A stretch of DNA of 35,689 bases from Acidobacterium sp. (lineage in GTDB: Bacteria > Acidobacteriota > Terriglobia > Terriglobales > Acidobacteriaceae), in contig PKVY01000136.1 of NCBI GenBank assembly GCA_003131625.1, positions 29,999 to 65,687 on the forward strand, read 5' to 3'. The notes under the pieces are model-generated. The model was not told the origin of the DNA. It saw only the letters and a program-made list of their open reading frames with translations, and did no database searches. The position numbers were made by a program, and so were the translations under genes. Numbering within the stretch: the first letter of the stretch is position 1; each line of letters starts with the position of its first letter. Positions 1 through 8,429 of this stretch are shown piece by piece.

Positions 1-44
1 GCCGGCTGCGGCGCGCGGGGGCTATGCCGGCTGCGGCGCGCGGG
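1..44. repeat. Two-copy tandem repeat, period 25 bp
   Basis: Positions 1-19 and 26-44 carry the same 19 bases, starting GCCGGCTGCGG, in direct orientation with a 25-bp period. More copies may lie left of the window edge. All three + frames of this stretch close by position 77 or run into the FlgN-like gene, so I cannot assign positions 1-107 to a gene. An upstream flagellar gene could end here. Confidence 0.7.
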
Positions 45-107
45 CAGATGGGGATGAGCTGTGCCGGCAGCCGTTAAACGCTACGGGCGAGATGAGGGAG
101 CAAAGAG

Positions 108-395
108 TTGCACAGCGAGCCGGAGTTCTGGCGGCGGAGAAGCTGCATGGCGGGTTGTCGATCGGCGGAGAAGTTGCTGGGAGCGGGGATCGACGCGCTG
201 GCGCACGTCGACGCGGCGCAGCTGGAGGGGCTGGCAGAGGCGGCACGCGGGGCCAGGGGGCCGAAGACAGCTGAGGAATGGCGGAAAGTGCGGGAGCGGT
301 TGCGAACTTTGCAGCTGCTGATCGCGATGACGCGGCGCAATCTGCGGTTGCTCCGCGGTGCAGGGTGCGGCGGCTATGGGCCGTCAGGAGTCTGA
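108..395 (+). CDS. FlgN-like flagellar export chaperone (probable)
   Basis: This small protein of 95 residues is read from a TTG codon with a purine-rich GAGGGAG ribosome site about 8 bases upstream. The middle is mostly helical and rich in Ala, Leu, Glu and Arg. The last third has the pattern expected near the end of FlgN proteins: a helix ending in TRRNLRLLRG followed by GYGPSG. FlgN chaperones bind the hook-filament junction proteins FlgK and FlgL in the cytoplasm and hand them to the flagellar export gate. Position supports the call, since flgK follows after 48 bp and then flgL. FlgN proteins are usually longer (about 140-160 residues) and poorly conserved, so this one is short or its true start is uncertain. 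The first 20 residues, rich in Arg and Cys, look less natural than the rest. Confidence 0.55.
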   Translation: MHSEPEFWRRRSCMAGCRSAEKLLGAGIDALAHVDAAQLEGLAEAARGARGPKTAEEWRKVRERLRTLQLLIAMTRRNLRLLRGAGCGGYGPSGV

Positions 396-443
396 AGCGC
401 GGAGCGCGCGAGCGAGCGGTGAAGCGGACAGAGAGCGAATTCC

Positions 444-1898
444 ATGGCCACGATTGGCGCAGCTTTCAATATCGCGACGGGGGCGCTTGATGCGGATCAG
501 GCGGCTCTGGACATCGTGGCCAACAATACAGCCAACGTCAATACGCCTGGTTACACGCTGGAGACGCCAACCTGGACAGAAAACGACACGGCATCGTTCG
601 GCGGGCTGAACTTCGGGACGGGCGTACAGGAGACGGGAGCGCAGTCGCAGCGGGATCGGGTGCTGGAGCAGGCGATGCAGCAGCAGACGCAGACGGAGAG
701 CTCGTCGTCGGCGCGGCTGACGGCACTCGACCAGATGCAGGCGATCTTCAGTGGAGCGACCAGCGCGGGCACGGACACGAGTGCGGCGAGCGGCATCGGC
801 AGCGATCTCTCGAATTTCTTCGATTCTCTCTCTTCGCTGGAAGGGAGCCCCGCGAACGATTCGCTGCGCCAAAGCGTTTTGGGCAGTGCCGGCACCCTGG
901 CGTCGGATTTCAACAGCGCCGCAGCGCAGCTCCAGAGCCAGCGGCAGTCGCTCGATGAGCAGAGCACGAGCGTAGCGGGACAGGCGAATTCGCTGCTGCA
1001 GAATATTGCGCAGCTCAATGTGCAGATCGAGATGACGAGTCCGAACGCGGATGCGGGGACGCTGGAGGATCAGAGGCAACAGGATCTGACGAATCTGTCG
1101 CAGCTGATTGGAATCCGCACGGTGCCCACGGAGAATAACGGGTTGACGGTGACGACGATGGGGGGCGCATTGCTGGTCTCCGAGGGGCAGGCATATGCGA
1201 TCACGACAGGCGAAGACGCGGGAGTCACGCACTTCTTCGATGCCGAGGGAGCCGATATCACCGGAGACCTGACGGCGGGCGGAGGGCAGCTGGGAGGAAT
1301 TCTGACAACGCGGGACCAGGACATTCCGCAGGTGGCGAGCTCGCTGGATGCGCTGGCCTATGCGGTAGGGTCGAGCATGAATACACAGAACGAGGCGGGG
1401 TGGGATCAGAACGGCGTTGCCGGTACGGCGATTTTCAGTTTGCCGGCGAACGCGACAGGAGCCAATCCTGCCGGATCGGCGGCACAGATCGCGGTGGTGA
1501 TGACCGACCCAACGAAGATTGCGGCGGCAGGGACGATTCCTGGTTCGACGCCGCCGGCCGGCGAAGGCCCGTCGGACAACACCAATCTGGTGGCGATGGC
1601 GAATCTGGAGAACGCAGGAATTGTGAACGGGACCTCGCCGACATCGTACTTTTCCGACATGGTCACCAGCCTCGGCAGCCTGACCTCGGAAGTGTCGAGT
1701 GAGAATACAGCGCAGCAGGCGTCGCTGACACAGCTGCAGAGCCAGATCGGTTCGATCTCCGGAGTGAACCTGAACGATGAGGCGGCAGCTCTGGAAACGT
1801 TGGAACAGTCGTATCAGGCTGCGTCGAAGCTGTTCACGGTGCTCGACCAGGTGATGGCATCCGCGCTGAACCTCGGTGTTGAGACATCGTACACGTAA
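444..1898 (+). CDS. flgK: Flagellar hook-associated protein 1 (FlgK)
   Basis: FlgK is exported through the flagellum and forms the first ring of the hook-filament junction. The protein has 484 residues. Its N-terminus carries the rod/hook family signature: an amphipathic D0 helix (residues 5-25, AFNIATGALDADQAAL) followed by NNTANVNTPGYT, a variant of the usual NNIANxNTPGYxR. The middle (about 100-330) is Ser-, Thr- and Gln-rich and variable, as in other FlgK proteins. The C-terminal 90 residues return to a long helical D0/D1 segment rich in Gln and Ala. There is no signal peptide, as expected for type III export. The ATG is supported by the D0 alignment. It is flanked by the FlgN-like gene and flgL, the usual order. 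The Ile to Thr and Arg to Leu changes in the signature are small departures from consensus. Confidence 0.95.
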   Translation: MATIGAAFNIATGALDADQAALDIVANNTANVNTPGYTLETPTWTENDTASFGGLNFGTGVQETGAQSQRDRVLEQAMQQQTQTESSSSARLTALDQMQAIFSGATSAGTDTSAASGIGSDLSNFFDSLSSLEGSPANDSLRQSVLGSAGTLASDFNSAAAQLQSQRQSLDEQSTSVAGQANSLLQNIAQLNVQIEMTSPNADAGTLEDQRQQDLTNLSQLIGIRTVPTENNGLTVTTMGGALLVSEGQAYAITTGEDAGVTHFFDAEGADITGDLTAGGGQLGGILTTRDQDIPQVASSLDALAYAVGSSMNTQNEAGWDQNGVAGTAIFSLPANATGANPAGSAAQIAVVMTDPTKIAAAGTIPGSTPPAGEGPSDNTNLVAMANLENAGIVNGTSPTSYFSDMVTSLGSLTSEVSSENTAQQASLTQLQSQIGSISGVNLNDEAAALETLEQSYQAASKLFTVLDQVMASALNLGVETSYT

Positions 1899-2002
1899 GG
1901 GCCGGGGCAACACGGGGCGGACCGAGTTAAGTGTGAGCACGGGCCACGGGACCCGACGGGCGGTATGAGTCCGCGGAACGAAGAGGTGAGGGGAGCTTTG
2001 GG

Positions 2003-2899
2003 ATGAGGGTCAATCCGCTGTACATGAATGACCTTGTGGTGTCGCTGGATGCGACGTCGGCGAGCGAAGAGCGGCTGACCGAGGAGCTGGCCAGTGGTTC
2101 GCGGGTGAATCAGCTGAGTGACGATCCGGTTGCGGCCGGGGAGAATGTGCTGCTGAGCGCGCAGATCGGGAGCGACGACACTTTTTCGCAGACGGCGTCG
2201 TCGACGCAGAGCATGCTGCAGGTGAGCGACTCCGCGCTGAGCACAGTTGTGAGCCAGCTGACGTCGGCGGTTTCGCTGGCGACGGAAGCCAACAACGGCA
2301 CGCTGAACGCCAGCGATATGGAATCGATCAGTAATCAGCTGGCAGGGATTCGTGACGAAGTGATGTCGCTGGCGAACACGACCTACCTGGGTCAGCACGT
2401 TTTCTCGGGCAGCAAGGGTGGAACGGCGCCTTACACGCTGAATACAAACACAACTCCGGCACTAGCGACCTACCAGGGGGACAGCGATGTCAGCTACCTG
2501 GAGACGCCGAACGGACAGAAGATTCAGTTGAACATTCCGGGGAGCCAGATCTTCTCGGCCAACGGAAATGATGTTTTGGGAACGTTGAACACATTGATCG
2601 CGGATTTTTCTTCGGGAACGACATCACCGACGGCACAGGCGGACGCTCAGTCGCTGGATTCGGCCTTAGGTTATGTAACCCAGCAGAGAGTTCTGCTGGA
2701 TAACTCCTTGTCACGCCTAGGTTCGGCGGAAAGCTACACGCAGAGCGAGTCGACGCAGCTGACGGCGTCGCAGACCACCTTGCTGCAGGCCAACGTGGGA
2801 CAGGTGGCGACCGGGCTGAGCACGGCGGAAACGCAGCAGGCGGCGCTAAGTCAAGTGATTGCGACGCTGGGCAAGCAGAGTCTGTTTAATGACCTCTGA
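2003..2899 (+). CDS. flgL: Flagellar hook-associated protein 3 (FlgL)
   Basis: FlgL is the second junction protein between hook and filament and belongs to the flagellin family. The 298 residues fit the family size. The N-terminal helix (MRVNPLYMNDLVVSLDATS) is followed by the ELASGSRVNQLSDDPVAA block, which is the FlgL/flagellin D0-D1 signature (consensus like SGKRINxPSDDP). The helical segment ending LGQHVFSGSKGGTAPY (about 130-147) matches the region where D1 turns into the variable domain. The C-terminal helix ends in ATLGKQSLFNDL. A strong GAGGTGAGGGGAG purine stretch lies just before the ATG. The 104-bp gap after flgK has no recognisable gene. No further flagellar gene follows, so this is the end of the cluster. 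Confidence 0.94.
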   Translation: MRVNPLYMNDLVVSLDATSASEERLTEELASGSRVNQLSDDPVAAGENVLLSAQIGSDDTFSQTASSTQSMLQVSDSALSTVVSQLTSAVSLATEANNGTLNASDMESISNQLAGIRDEVMSLANTTYLGQHVFSGSKGGTAPYTLNTNTTPALATYQGDSDVSYLETPNGQKIQLNIPGSQIFSANGNDVLGTLNTLIADFSSGTTSPTAQADAQSLDSALGYVTQQRVLLDNSLSRLGSAESYTQSESTQLTASQTTLLQANVGQVATGLSTAETQQAALSQVIATLGKQSLFNDL

Positions 2900-2957
2900 G
2901 GCCGTGTGGGGCGACACGCGATCTTCGGGCGAACGGTTCTTAATTTGAGTACAACAA

Positions 2958-2984
2958 GGGCGGTAGGCACGATGCGCGCCGCCC
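2958..2984. terminator. Candidate terminator hairpin between convergent flgL and the GH3 gene
   Basis: A perfect 6-bp GC stem (GGGCGG at 2958-2963 with CCGCCC at 2979-2984) closes a 15-base loop, in the 91 bp between two convergent genes. It is followed by GTTGCTTT on the + strand, a weak U-rich tail. It would mainly serve flgL. No strong U tract is present, so Rho-dependent ending remains possible. Confidence 0.4.
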
Positions 2985-2990
2985 GTTGCT

Positions 2991-5534
2991 TTACTGGACC
3001 TGGAAATCCTGGGTCAGAGGCGTGTTCTCGGAGGAATCGCCGACGAAGACGACGAATTTGCCGGGATCGACCTGCCAGCCGTTTCTCTCCTCGCTCCAGT
3101 AGGCGAGGCAGCGGCGATTGAGCGTAATGCTGACGTGATGGGTATCGCCAGGACCGAGACGAACCTTTTCGAATCCTTTGAGCTCCTTCACGGGGCGTTT
3201 GACCGTCGCCGAAGGATCGCCAACATAGACCTGCGCGACCGTGGCGCCGGCGCGCTGGCCGGTGTTGGCGACGTCGAAGGAGACGGTGATGGTTCCGTCC
3301 CCACGAGCCTGGAGAGGAGACACCTTCAGGTTCGAGAAAGAGAAGGTGGTATAGGAGAGCCCAAAGCCAAAGGGGAAGAGCGCCTTTTTGTCGTAGGAAG
3401 TGTAGTAGCGATAGCCGAGGAAGACGCCTTCTTTATAGGAGACGTGCGGGGTTTGGCCTTTGGGAACAGGCGGTGCGTAGTAGTTATCGTGAACGGGGTT
3501 GTCTTCCCAGGAGCGCTCGAAGCTGACGGGCAGATGACCCTCGGGCGAATGCACGCCGGTGAGAATTTCGGCCAGGGCACGGCCGCCTTCCTGGCCGGGG
3601 TACCAGTTGTGCAGTAGGGCGGGGACGTCCGAGTGCCAGCGATGCATGTCGACACTGCCGCCGGCGGTGATGCTGACGATGGTGTGAGGATTCGCCTGGG
3701 AGACGGCCTGGATCAGCTCATCCTGTCCATAGGGCAGCTCAAAGGTGCGGTCGAAGCCCTCGCTCTCTGAGGAGGGATCGAAGCCCACGGCGACGACGGC
3801 AGCGTCAGCGATGGATGCGATTTTCTTCGCCTCGGGAGTGACGAGCTCCTCGACTCCGCGAATGCCGAGGCCAATGCGGGGAGAGGAGGCGTCGGGCCAG
3901 TAGTCGAGTTCGATGGAGGCCGCTGTTCCCGCGGTGAGCGGAAGTTCGACGTATCGCGGCGCCTGGCCTTCGCGCGAAGGCTGGTCGATGACGGCTTTGC
4001 CATCGACAATGAGCTTGTAGGCGTCAGAGCCACCAGCGCCGGTGAGGAAAAGGTAGGATTCGGTTTTCGCCGGCATGTATTTCATGGTGAAGCGAATGCT
4101 GTGGCGTTCTCGGGCGGGTGAGGTCCACTCTTCGGAACGGTACATCGCGATGCGGCGGCCGGCGGAGACCGTCGGCGTGCCGCTGAAATTTGGGTTGTCG
4201 AAGCTCTCGATCTTCACCTGCGAGCCAACCCAGGGATTGTCGGGCGTCTTACCGGAGGGATCGTAGAACTCGGTTTGCTGGAAGAGCTCGGCCACAGAAG
4301 GCAGACCGGCTGCGTAGAGGACTTTGACTCTACCCGCGAGGGCGTCGGAAAGGCCGGTCATGATGCTGATGGGCGCGTAAGCATCTACGTGGGAACTGCC
4401 GCCGCCACCGGGCTCGGCCGGCCACGCATCGGGGCCGAGAACGGCGATGGTATGAATTTTGTCCGGGTCAAGCGGAAGAAGATTGTCTTCGTTCTTCAGA
4501 AGCGTAATGCTCTCGAGCGCTTCCTGCATAGCGACCGCGCGGCCCTCCTGGCTGAACTGCGGAATGGCGGGGTCGGTTTGATCGCGACCGAGGAAACCGA
4601 ACCGGATGGCGGTGCGGAAGATGCGGCGCAGTTTCTCGTCGATGGAGGCTTCAGTGACCTGGCCGCTCTTGACGGCGGGCAGCAGGTTCTTCGGATTCAT
4701 GAAGCGGCCTGAGGGCATCTCGAGATCGAGGCCACCATTGGCGGCGCCGACGGCGGAGTACGTGGCGTCCCAGTCGGACATGAGGATGCCGTCGAATTTC
4801 CAGTCGCCCTTGAGGATGTCGAGGTTGAGGTGGGTGTTCTGCGTCGCATGCACGCCGTTGAGCAGGTTATAGGAGTTCATTACGGCGCCGACGTGGCCCT
4901 CGCGAACCGCGGCTTCAAAGGCGGGGAGATAGATTTCGCGCAACGTGCGCTCGTCCATGTCGGAGCTGACGTTGTGGCGGTCATATTCCTCGTTATTGGC
5001 GGCGAAGTGTTTCACGGTGGCGATGATGCCTTCGCTCTGCACGCCACGAATATAGGCGGCGGCGGTTTGGCCGGAGAGATACGGATCTTCGCCGAGGTAT
5101 TCGAAGTTGCGGCCATTCATGGGGGCGCGGTAGATGTTGACACCGGGCCCGAGGAGGAAGTTGACGCCGCGGGCGCGCGCGTCCTTCCCGATGGACTCAC
5201 CCATCTGGTTGGCGAGATTCGGATCCCAGGCGGCAGCGAGCGCGATACCGCCGGCATAGGCCGTGTCGGGACCCCAGGTGCGTACGCCCTCAGGGCCGTC
5301 GCTCATCTTGAGCATCGGAAAGCCGGCAGAAGGTTCAGCACGAATAAACATATTGTCAAGGCCGCCGATGAGTTCGAGTTCTTGCTCGAGGGTCAGCTTC
5401 GCGATCATCGCGTCGACACGCTGCTCGATAGCGGGACTGTCGGGAACGGGGCCCTGAGCCTGCAGTTGACCTGGGAGGACACAAAGAACGCAGCCCAGGA
5501 CGGGGGCTGCGATGTGAAACGTTTGATTACGCAC
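2991..5534 (-). CDS. Secreted glycoside hydrolase family 3 beta-glycosidase with PA14-like insert
   Basis: This 847-residue enzyme should release terminal beta-linked sugars from oligosaccharides in the periplasm or outside the cell. It opens with a signal peptide (hydrophobic 8-22, likely cut near QAQ-GP). The GH3 barrel domain runs about 35-330, with the GRNFEYLGEDP loop (141-151), KHF (175-177) and the nucleophile in MSDW (Asp254). The GH3 C-terminal domain is split by a PA14-like region (about 430-570) that contains SYLFLTGAGG and LIVDGKAVID. The acid/base is probably Glu592 in SEGFDR. The last 100 residues form the fibronectin-III-like domain (FGFGLSYTTF, VANTGQRAGATVAQVYV). The start is GTG with GAGGT about 7 bases upstream. 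The substrate (glucoside or xyloside) cannot be fixed from sequence. It is transcribed alone, divergently from the purine operon. Confidence 0.93.
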   Translation of the reverse strand: MRNQTFHIAAPVLGCVLCVLPGQLQAQGPVPDSPAIEQRVDAMIAKLTLEQELELIGGLDNMFIRAEPSAGFPMLKMSDGPEGVRTWGPDTAYAGGIALAAAWDPNLANQMGESIGKDARARGVNFLLGPGVNIYRAPMNGRNFEYLGEDPYLSGQTAAAYIRGVQSEGIIATVKHFAANNEEYDRHNVSSDMDERTLREIYLPAFEAAVREGHVGAVMNSYNLLNGVHATQNTHLNLDILKGDWKFDGILMSDWDATYSAVGAANGGLDLEMPSGRFMNPKNLLPAVKSGQVTEASIDEKLRRIFRTAIRFGFLGRDQTDPAIPQFSQEGRAVAMQEALESITLLKNEDNLLPLDPDKIHTIAVLGPDAWPAEPGGGGSSHVDAYAPISIMTGLSDALAGRVKVLYAAGLPSVAELFQQTEFYDPSGKTPDNPWVGSQVKIESFDNPNFSGTPTVSAGRRIAMYRSEEWTSPARERHSIRFTMKYMPAKTESYLFLTGAGGSDAYKLIVDGKAVIDQPSREGQAPRYVELPLTAGTAASIELDYWPDASSPRIGLGIRGVEELVTPEAKKIASIADAAVVAVGFDPSSESEGFDRTFELPYGQDELIQAVSQANPHTIVSITAGGSVDMHRWHSDVPALLHNWYPGQEGGRALAEILTGVHSPEGHLPVSFERSWEDNPVHDNYYAPPVPKGQTPHVSYKEGVFLGYRYYTSYDKKALFPFGFGLSYTTFSFSNLKVSPLQARGDGTITVSFDVANTGQRAGATVAQVYVGDPSATVKRPVKELKGFEKVRLGPGDTHHVSITLNRRCLAYWSEERNGWQVDPGKFVVFVGDSSENTPLTQDFQVQ

Positions 5535-5694
5535 GTGGGTACCTCGAAATCAGCGTCCACCAGACTCGCAGAGCCTCGTGTATTTGTAAAGGAAGAAGAG
5601 CGCGGCGCGAGTTAGTTTTTTGGGGAGGGTGAGGGTCCGTAGTAACATAAGGAAATTTTTCCCGGACTGCGTTTTGGCCCGAGCGGGAGCGCGA
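5535..5694. promoter_or_regulatory. Divergent intergenic region, GH3 gene / purine operon
   Basis: These 160 bp must hold the promoters of the GH3 gene (-) and the purine operon (+). On the + strand TTGGGG (5621-5626) and TAACAT (5644-5649) are 17 bp apart and could be a weak sigma70-type promoter. I see no clear palindromic operator. If this promoter is right, the in-frame TTG at 5620 cannot be the start of the first purine gene, which fits the choice of TTG 5695. Confidence 0.3.
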
Positions 5695-7950
5695 TTGGGG
5701 CAGGAGAAGATCGTCGGCAAGCCGGTACTGCGCAAAGAAGGCGTGGCAAAAGTGTGCGGGATGGCGCAATACATCGACGATCTGACGTTGCCGGGGATGC
5801 TCTACGGGGCCACGGTGCGGAGCAGCATTGCGCGCGGGCGGATTCTGGGGATCGAGTTTGGCGAAGGCATTCCCTGGGATGAATTTGTGATCGTCACGGC
5901 TACGGATATCCCGGGCGAGAACGAAATTGCGTTAATCAATCACGACTGGCCGTGCCTGGCCGCGGAATTCGTGAATCATCCCGAAGAACCGATCCTGCTG
6001 CTGGCGCATCCGGATCGGCATCTGCTTGCAAAAGCAGTGGCCGCGGTGCGGGTGCGGTATGAGGAGTGGCCGGCCGTGTTCTCGATTGAGGAAAGCGAGC
6101 GGCGCGATGCTGTGGTGTGGGGCGAAGATAACGTCTTCAAGACCTTCCTGATGGAAAAGGGAGATGTGGATGCGGTGTGGTCGCAGGCCGACCGGATCGT
6201 GGAAGGCGAATATGCCACGGGCGCGCAGGAGCATCTTTATATAGAGAACAACGGGGCGATCGCGGCGTATTCGGCGGACGAGGGGCTGACGGTGTGGGGA
6301 TCGCTGCAATGCCCGTTCTATGTGCACAAGTCGCTGGTGAAGATGACCGGGCTGCCGGAGGAGAAGGTGCGGATTGTGCAGGTGGAAACGGGCGGAGCGT
6401 TTGGCGGTAAGGAAGATTATCCGTCGATGATTGGGGGACACGCGGCGCTGCTGGCGATGAAGTCGGGCATGCCGGTGAAGGTCGTGTACGATCGCGCCGA
6501 AGATATGGCGGCGACGACAAAGCGGCATCCCTCCCGTGTGCGGCACAGGACGGCGTTGACGCGTGACGGAAAGCTGCTGGGGGCGGAGATTGAGATTGCG
6601 CTGGACGGCGGGGCGTATTCAACGCTTTCGTCGACGGTGCTGTCGCGGGCGACGATTCACGCGGGCGGTCCTTATTACTGGCCGAATATTCGCGTGCGGT
6701 CGAAAGCGTTTGCGACCAATTATCCGCCGCATGGAGCGTTTCGCGGATTTGGCGCGCCGCAGAGCCTGTTTGCGATCGAGCGGCACATGGATCACATCGC
6801 CGAGGCGCTGGGGATTGCTCCGGACGAGCTGCGGCGCAGGAATCTTCTGAAGCCAGGACAGACGACTACGACGGGTCAGGTGATCCAGGAGGACATCGAT
6901 CTCGATCATCTGATGGGGCGCGCGCTCGCCGAGTCGGATTACCACGCGAAACGAGAGCGCTTCGCGCGCGAGAACGCCGGCGCGGGCATGAAAAAGAAGG
7001 GGATTGGGCTGGCTGCGTTTCTGCATGGCTCGGGATTTACGGGTTCAGGGGAGAGGTATTTGAATTCGCTGGCCGCGATGGACGTGACAGCGGAAGGAAA
7101 GGCGAGGGTGCTAGTGTCGAGCACGGAGTTCGGACAGGGAACGAATACGATTCTGTGCCAGATTGCGGCCGAGACGCTGGGAATCGACTATGACGCGGTG
7201 GAGATGGGCCCGCCGGATACGAACGTGGTGCCGAATAGCGGACCCACGGTGGCGTCGCGGACATCGATGGTGGTCGGAAAGCTGGTACATTCGGCAGCGG
7301 TGGGATTGAAGAAGACGCTGATGGCGAGCGGATTGCTGCGGGAGGGATACTCAACGGGCGAGTTTGTAACGGCGGCCCGCACTTATGTTGCGCAACATGG
7401 GACGTTGCGCTCGGAGAGCCGGTATGAGGCTCCTCCTGGAGTGCATTGGGACGATCAGCAGTATCGCGGCGAAGCGTACGCGGCGTATGCCTGGGCGGTT
7501 TACGTGGCTGAGGTTACTGTGGATCTGGCGACGTTCGCGGTGGTCGTCGATGATTTTGTCGCGGTGCAGGAAGTGGGGCGCGTGCTGAATCCGGTGCTGG
7601 CGATCGGACAGATTGAGGGCGGCGTGGCGCAGGGTATCGGGTGGGCGCTCTACGAGAAAGTAGTGTGGGACGGCGGGCGGATGCAGAACAATCAGATGAC
7701 GAACTATATTATTCCCACCTCGCAGGACATTCCGCCGATTCGCGTGTTCTTTGAGGAGCGACCGTTTGGGCATGGGGCGTATGGGGCGAAGGGGATTGGT
7801 GAGCTGCCGATGGATGGGCCGGCGCCGGCGATCCTGAACGCGATTGCGCACGCGACCGGGAAGCAGTTCGACAGCGTGCCGCTGCTGCCCGAGGACATGT
7901 TTCGCACGATGGCGGTGCGAGAGCCGGAACGGGAGGCCGTCGCTCTGTGA
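5695..7950 (+). CDS. xdhA: Xanthine dehydrogenase, molybdenum-binding subunit
   Basis: This is the catalytic subunit of a xanthine dehydrogenase-type hydroxylase. It oxidises hypoxanthine/xanthine towards urate at a molybdopterin centre in the cytoplasm. The protein is 751 residues from the chosen TTG start. GGAFGGKE (233-240) and AFRGFGAPQ (348-356) are molybdopterin-contact motifs, EFGQGTN follows, and the KGIGELP segment supplies the active-site base (Glu703). The N-terminal a/b-hammerhead domain begins GKPVLRKEGVAKV. I chose TTG 5695 because CGGGAG sits about 6 bases upstream and homology starts there. An earlier in-frame TTG at 5620 would add 25 residues without family character. The name follows E. 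coli XdhA. It is the first gene of the operon and overlaps the next by 4 bp. Family members also act on other heterocycles or aldehydes, but urate oxidase downstream fixes the role well. Confidence 0.92.
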   Translation: MGQEKIVGKPVLRKEGVAKVCGMAQYIDDLTLPGMLYGATVRSSIARGRILGIEFGEGIPWDEFVIVTATDIPGENEIALINHDWPCLAAEFVNHPEEPILLLAHPDRHLLAKAVAAVRVRYEEWPAVFSIEESERRDAVVWGEDNVFKTFLMEKGDVDAVWSQADRIVEGEYATGAQEHLYIENNGAIAAYSADEGLTVWGSLQCPFYVHKSLVKMTGLPEEKVRIVQVETGGAFGGKEDYPSMIGGHAALLAMKSGMPVKVVYDRAEDMAATTKRHPSRVRHRTALTRDGKLLGAEIEIALDGGAYSTLSSTVLSRATIHAGGPYYWPNIRVRSKAFATNYPPHGAFRGFGAPQSLFAIERHMDHIAEALGIAPDELRRRNLLKPGQTTTTGQVIQEDIDLDHLMGRALAESDYHAKRERFARENAGAGMKKKGIGLAAFLHGSGFTGSGERYLNSLAAMDVTAEGKARVLVSSTEFGQGTNTILCQIAAETLGIDYDAVEMGPPDTNVVPNSGPTVASRTSMVVGKLVHSAAVGLKKTLMASGLLREGYSTGEFVTAARTYVAQHGTLRSESRYEAPPGVHWDDQQYRGEAYAAYAWAVYVAEVTVDLATFAVVVDDFVAVQEVGRVLNPVLAIGQIEGGVAQGIGWALYEKVVWDGGRMQNNQMTNYIIPTSQDIPPIRVFFEERPFGHGAYGAKGIGELPMDGPAPAILNAIAHATGKQFDSVPLLPEDMFRTMAVREPEREAVAL

Positions 7951-8429
7951 GCCTTCAGCATTATTCACTGCGCGTGAATGGGAAGCTGCGCGAGCTGGAT
8001 GCGCACCCGATGGCGCGGCTGCTGGACGTGCTGCGGTGCGAACTGCAACTGACGGGCACGAAGGAGGGCTGCGGCGAGGGCGAATGCGGCGCGTGCAGCG
8101 TGCTGCTGAATGGCGAGCTGGTGAACAGCTGCCTGGTTCCGGTGGCGCAGGCGGACGGTGCGGAGATCGAGACGGTTGAAGGGCTGGGGTCAGACCGGCG
8201 GTTGCATGCGGTGCAGAGAGCGTTTCTCGAATGCGGCGGGGCGCAGTGTGGGATGTGCACGCCGGGCATGCTGGTGGCGTCGGCGCATTTGTTGAGAAGG
8301 AATTTGCGTCCGGATCTCGCGGCGATTCGCGAGGGGCTGAACGGAAATTTGTGCCGGTGTACGGGCTATATGAGGATTTTTGAAGCGGTGGAGCGGGCGG
8401 TGAACAGCGCGGGCGAGGATCGCGGATGA
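7947..8429 (+). CDS. xdhC: Xanthine dehydrogenase, [2Fe-2S] subunit
   Basis: This small electron-transfer subunit moves electrons from the molybdenum site to FAD. The 160 residues carry the two iron-sulfur clusters of the family. The plant-ferredoxin-type cluster uses Cys42, 47, 50 and 62 (GCGEGECGAC then NSC). The helical-domain cluster uses Cys101, 104, 136 and 138 (QCGMC and CRCTGYM). It starts at GTG 7947, overlapping the previous stop as GTGA, and ends overlapping the next start as ATGA, which suggests coupled translation and equal subunit amounts. The symbol follows E. coli XdhC (Fe-S subunit) and should not be confused with the unrelated XdhC/CoxI maturation factor, which is not in this window. 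Confidence 0.94.
   Translation: MSLQHYSLRVNGKLRELDAHPMARLLDVLRCELQLTGTKEGCGEGECGACSVLLNGELVNSCLVPVAQADGAEIETVEGLGSDRRLHAVQRAFLECGGAQCGMCTPGMLVASAHLLRRNLRPDLAAIREGLNGNLCRCTGYMRIFEAVERAVNSAGEDRG

Noticed and set aside
92..274. FlgM-like reading in the frame overlapping the FlgN-like gene
   Set aside because: MREQRVAQ resembles FlgM only for a few residues, then turns into Gly/Arg shadow sequence.
384..1940. Long open frame antisense to flgK
   Set aside because: It lies opposite a clear flgK, is rich in Arg/His/Leu as GC-rich shadows are, and shows no family pattern.
5620..5694. Earlier TTG start of the molybdenum subunit
   Set aside because: Adds 25 residues without homology character and overlaps the likely promoter; TTG 5695 has a ribosome site.
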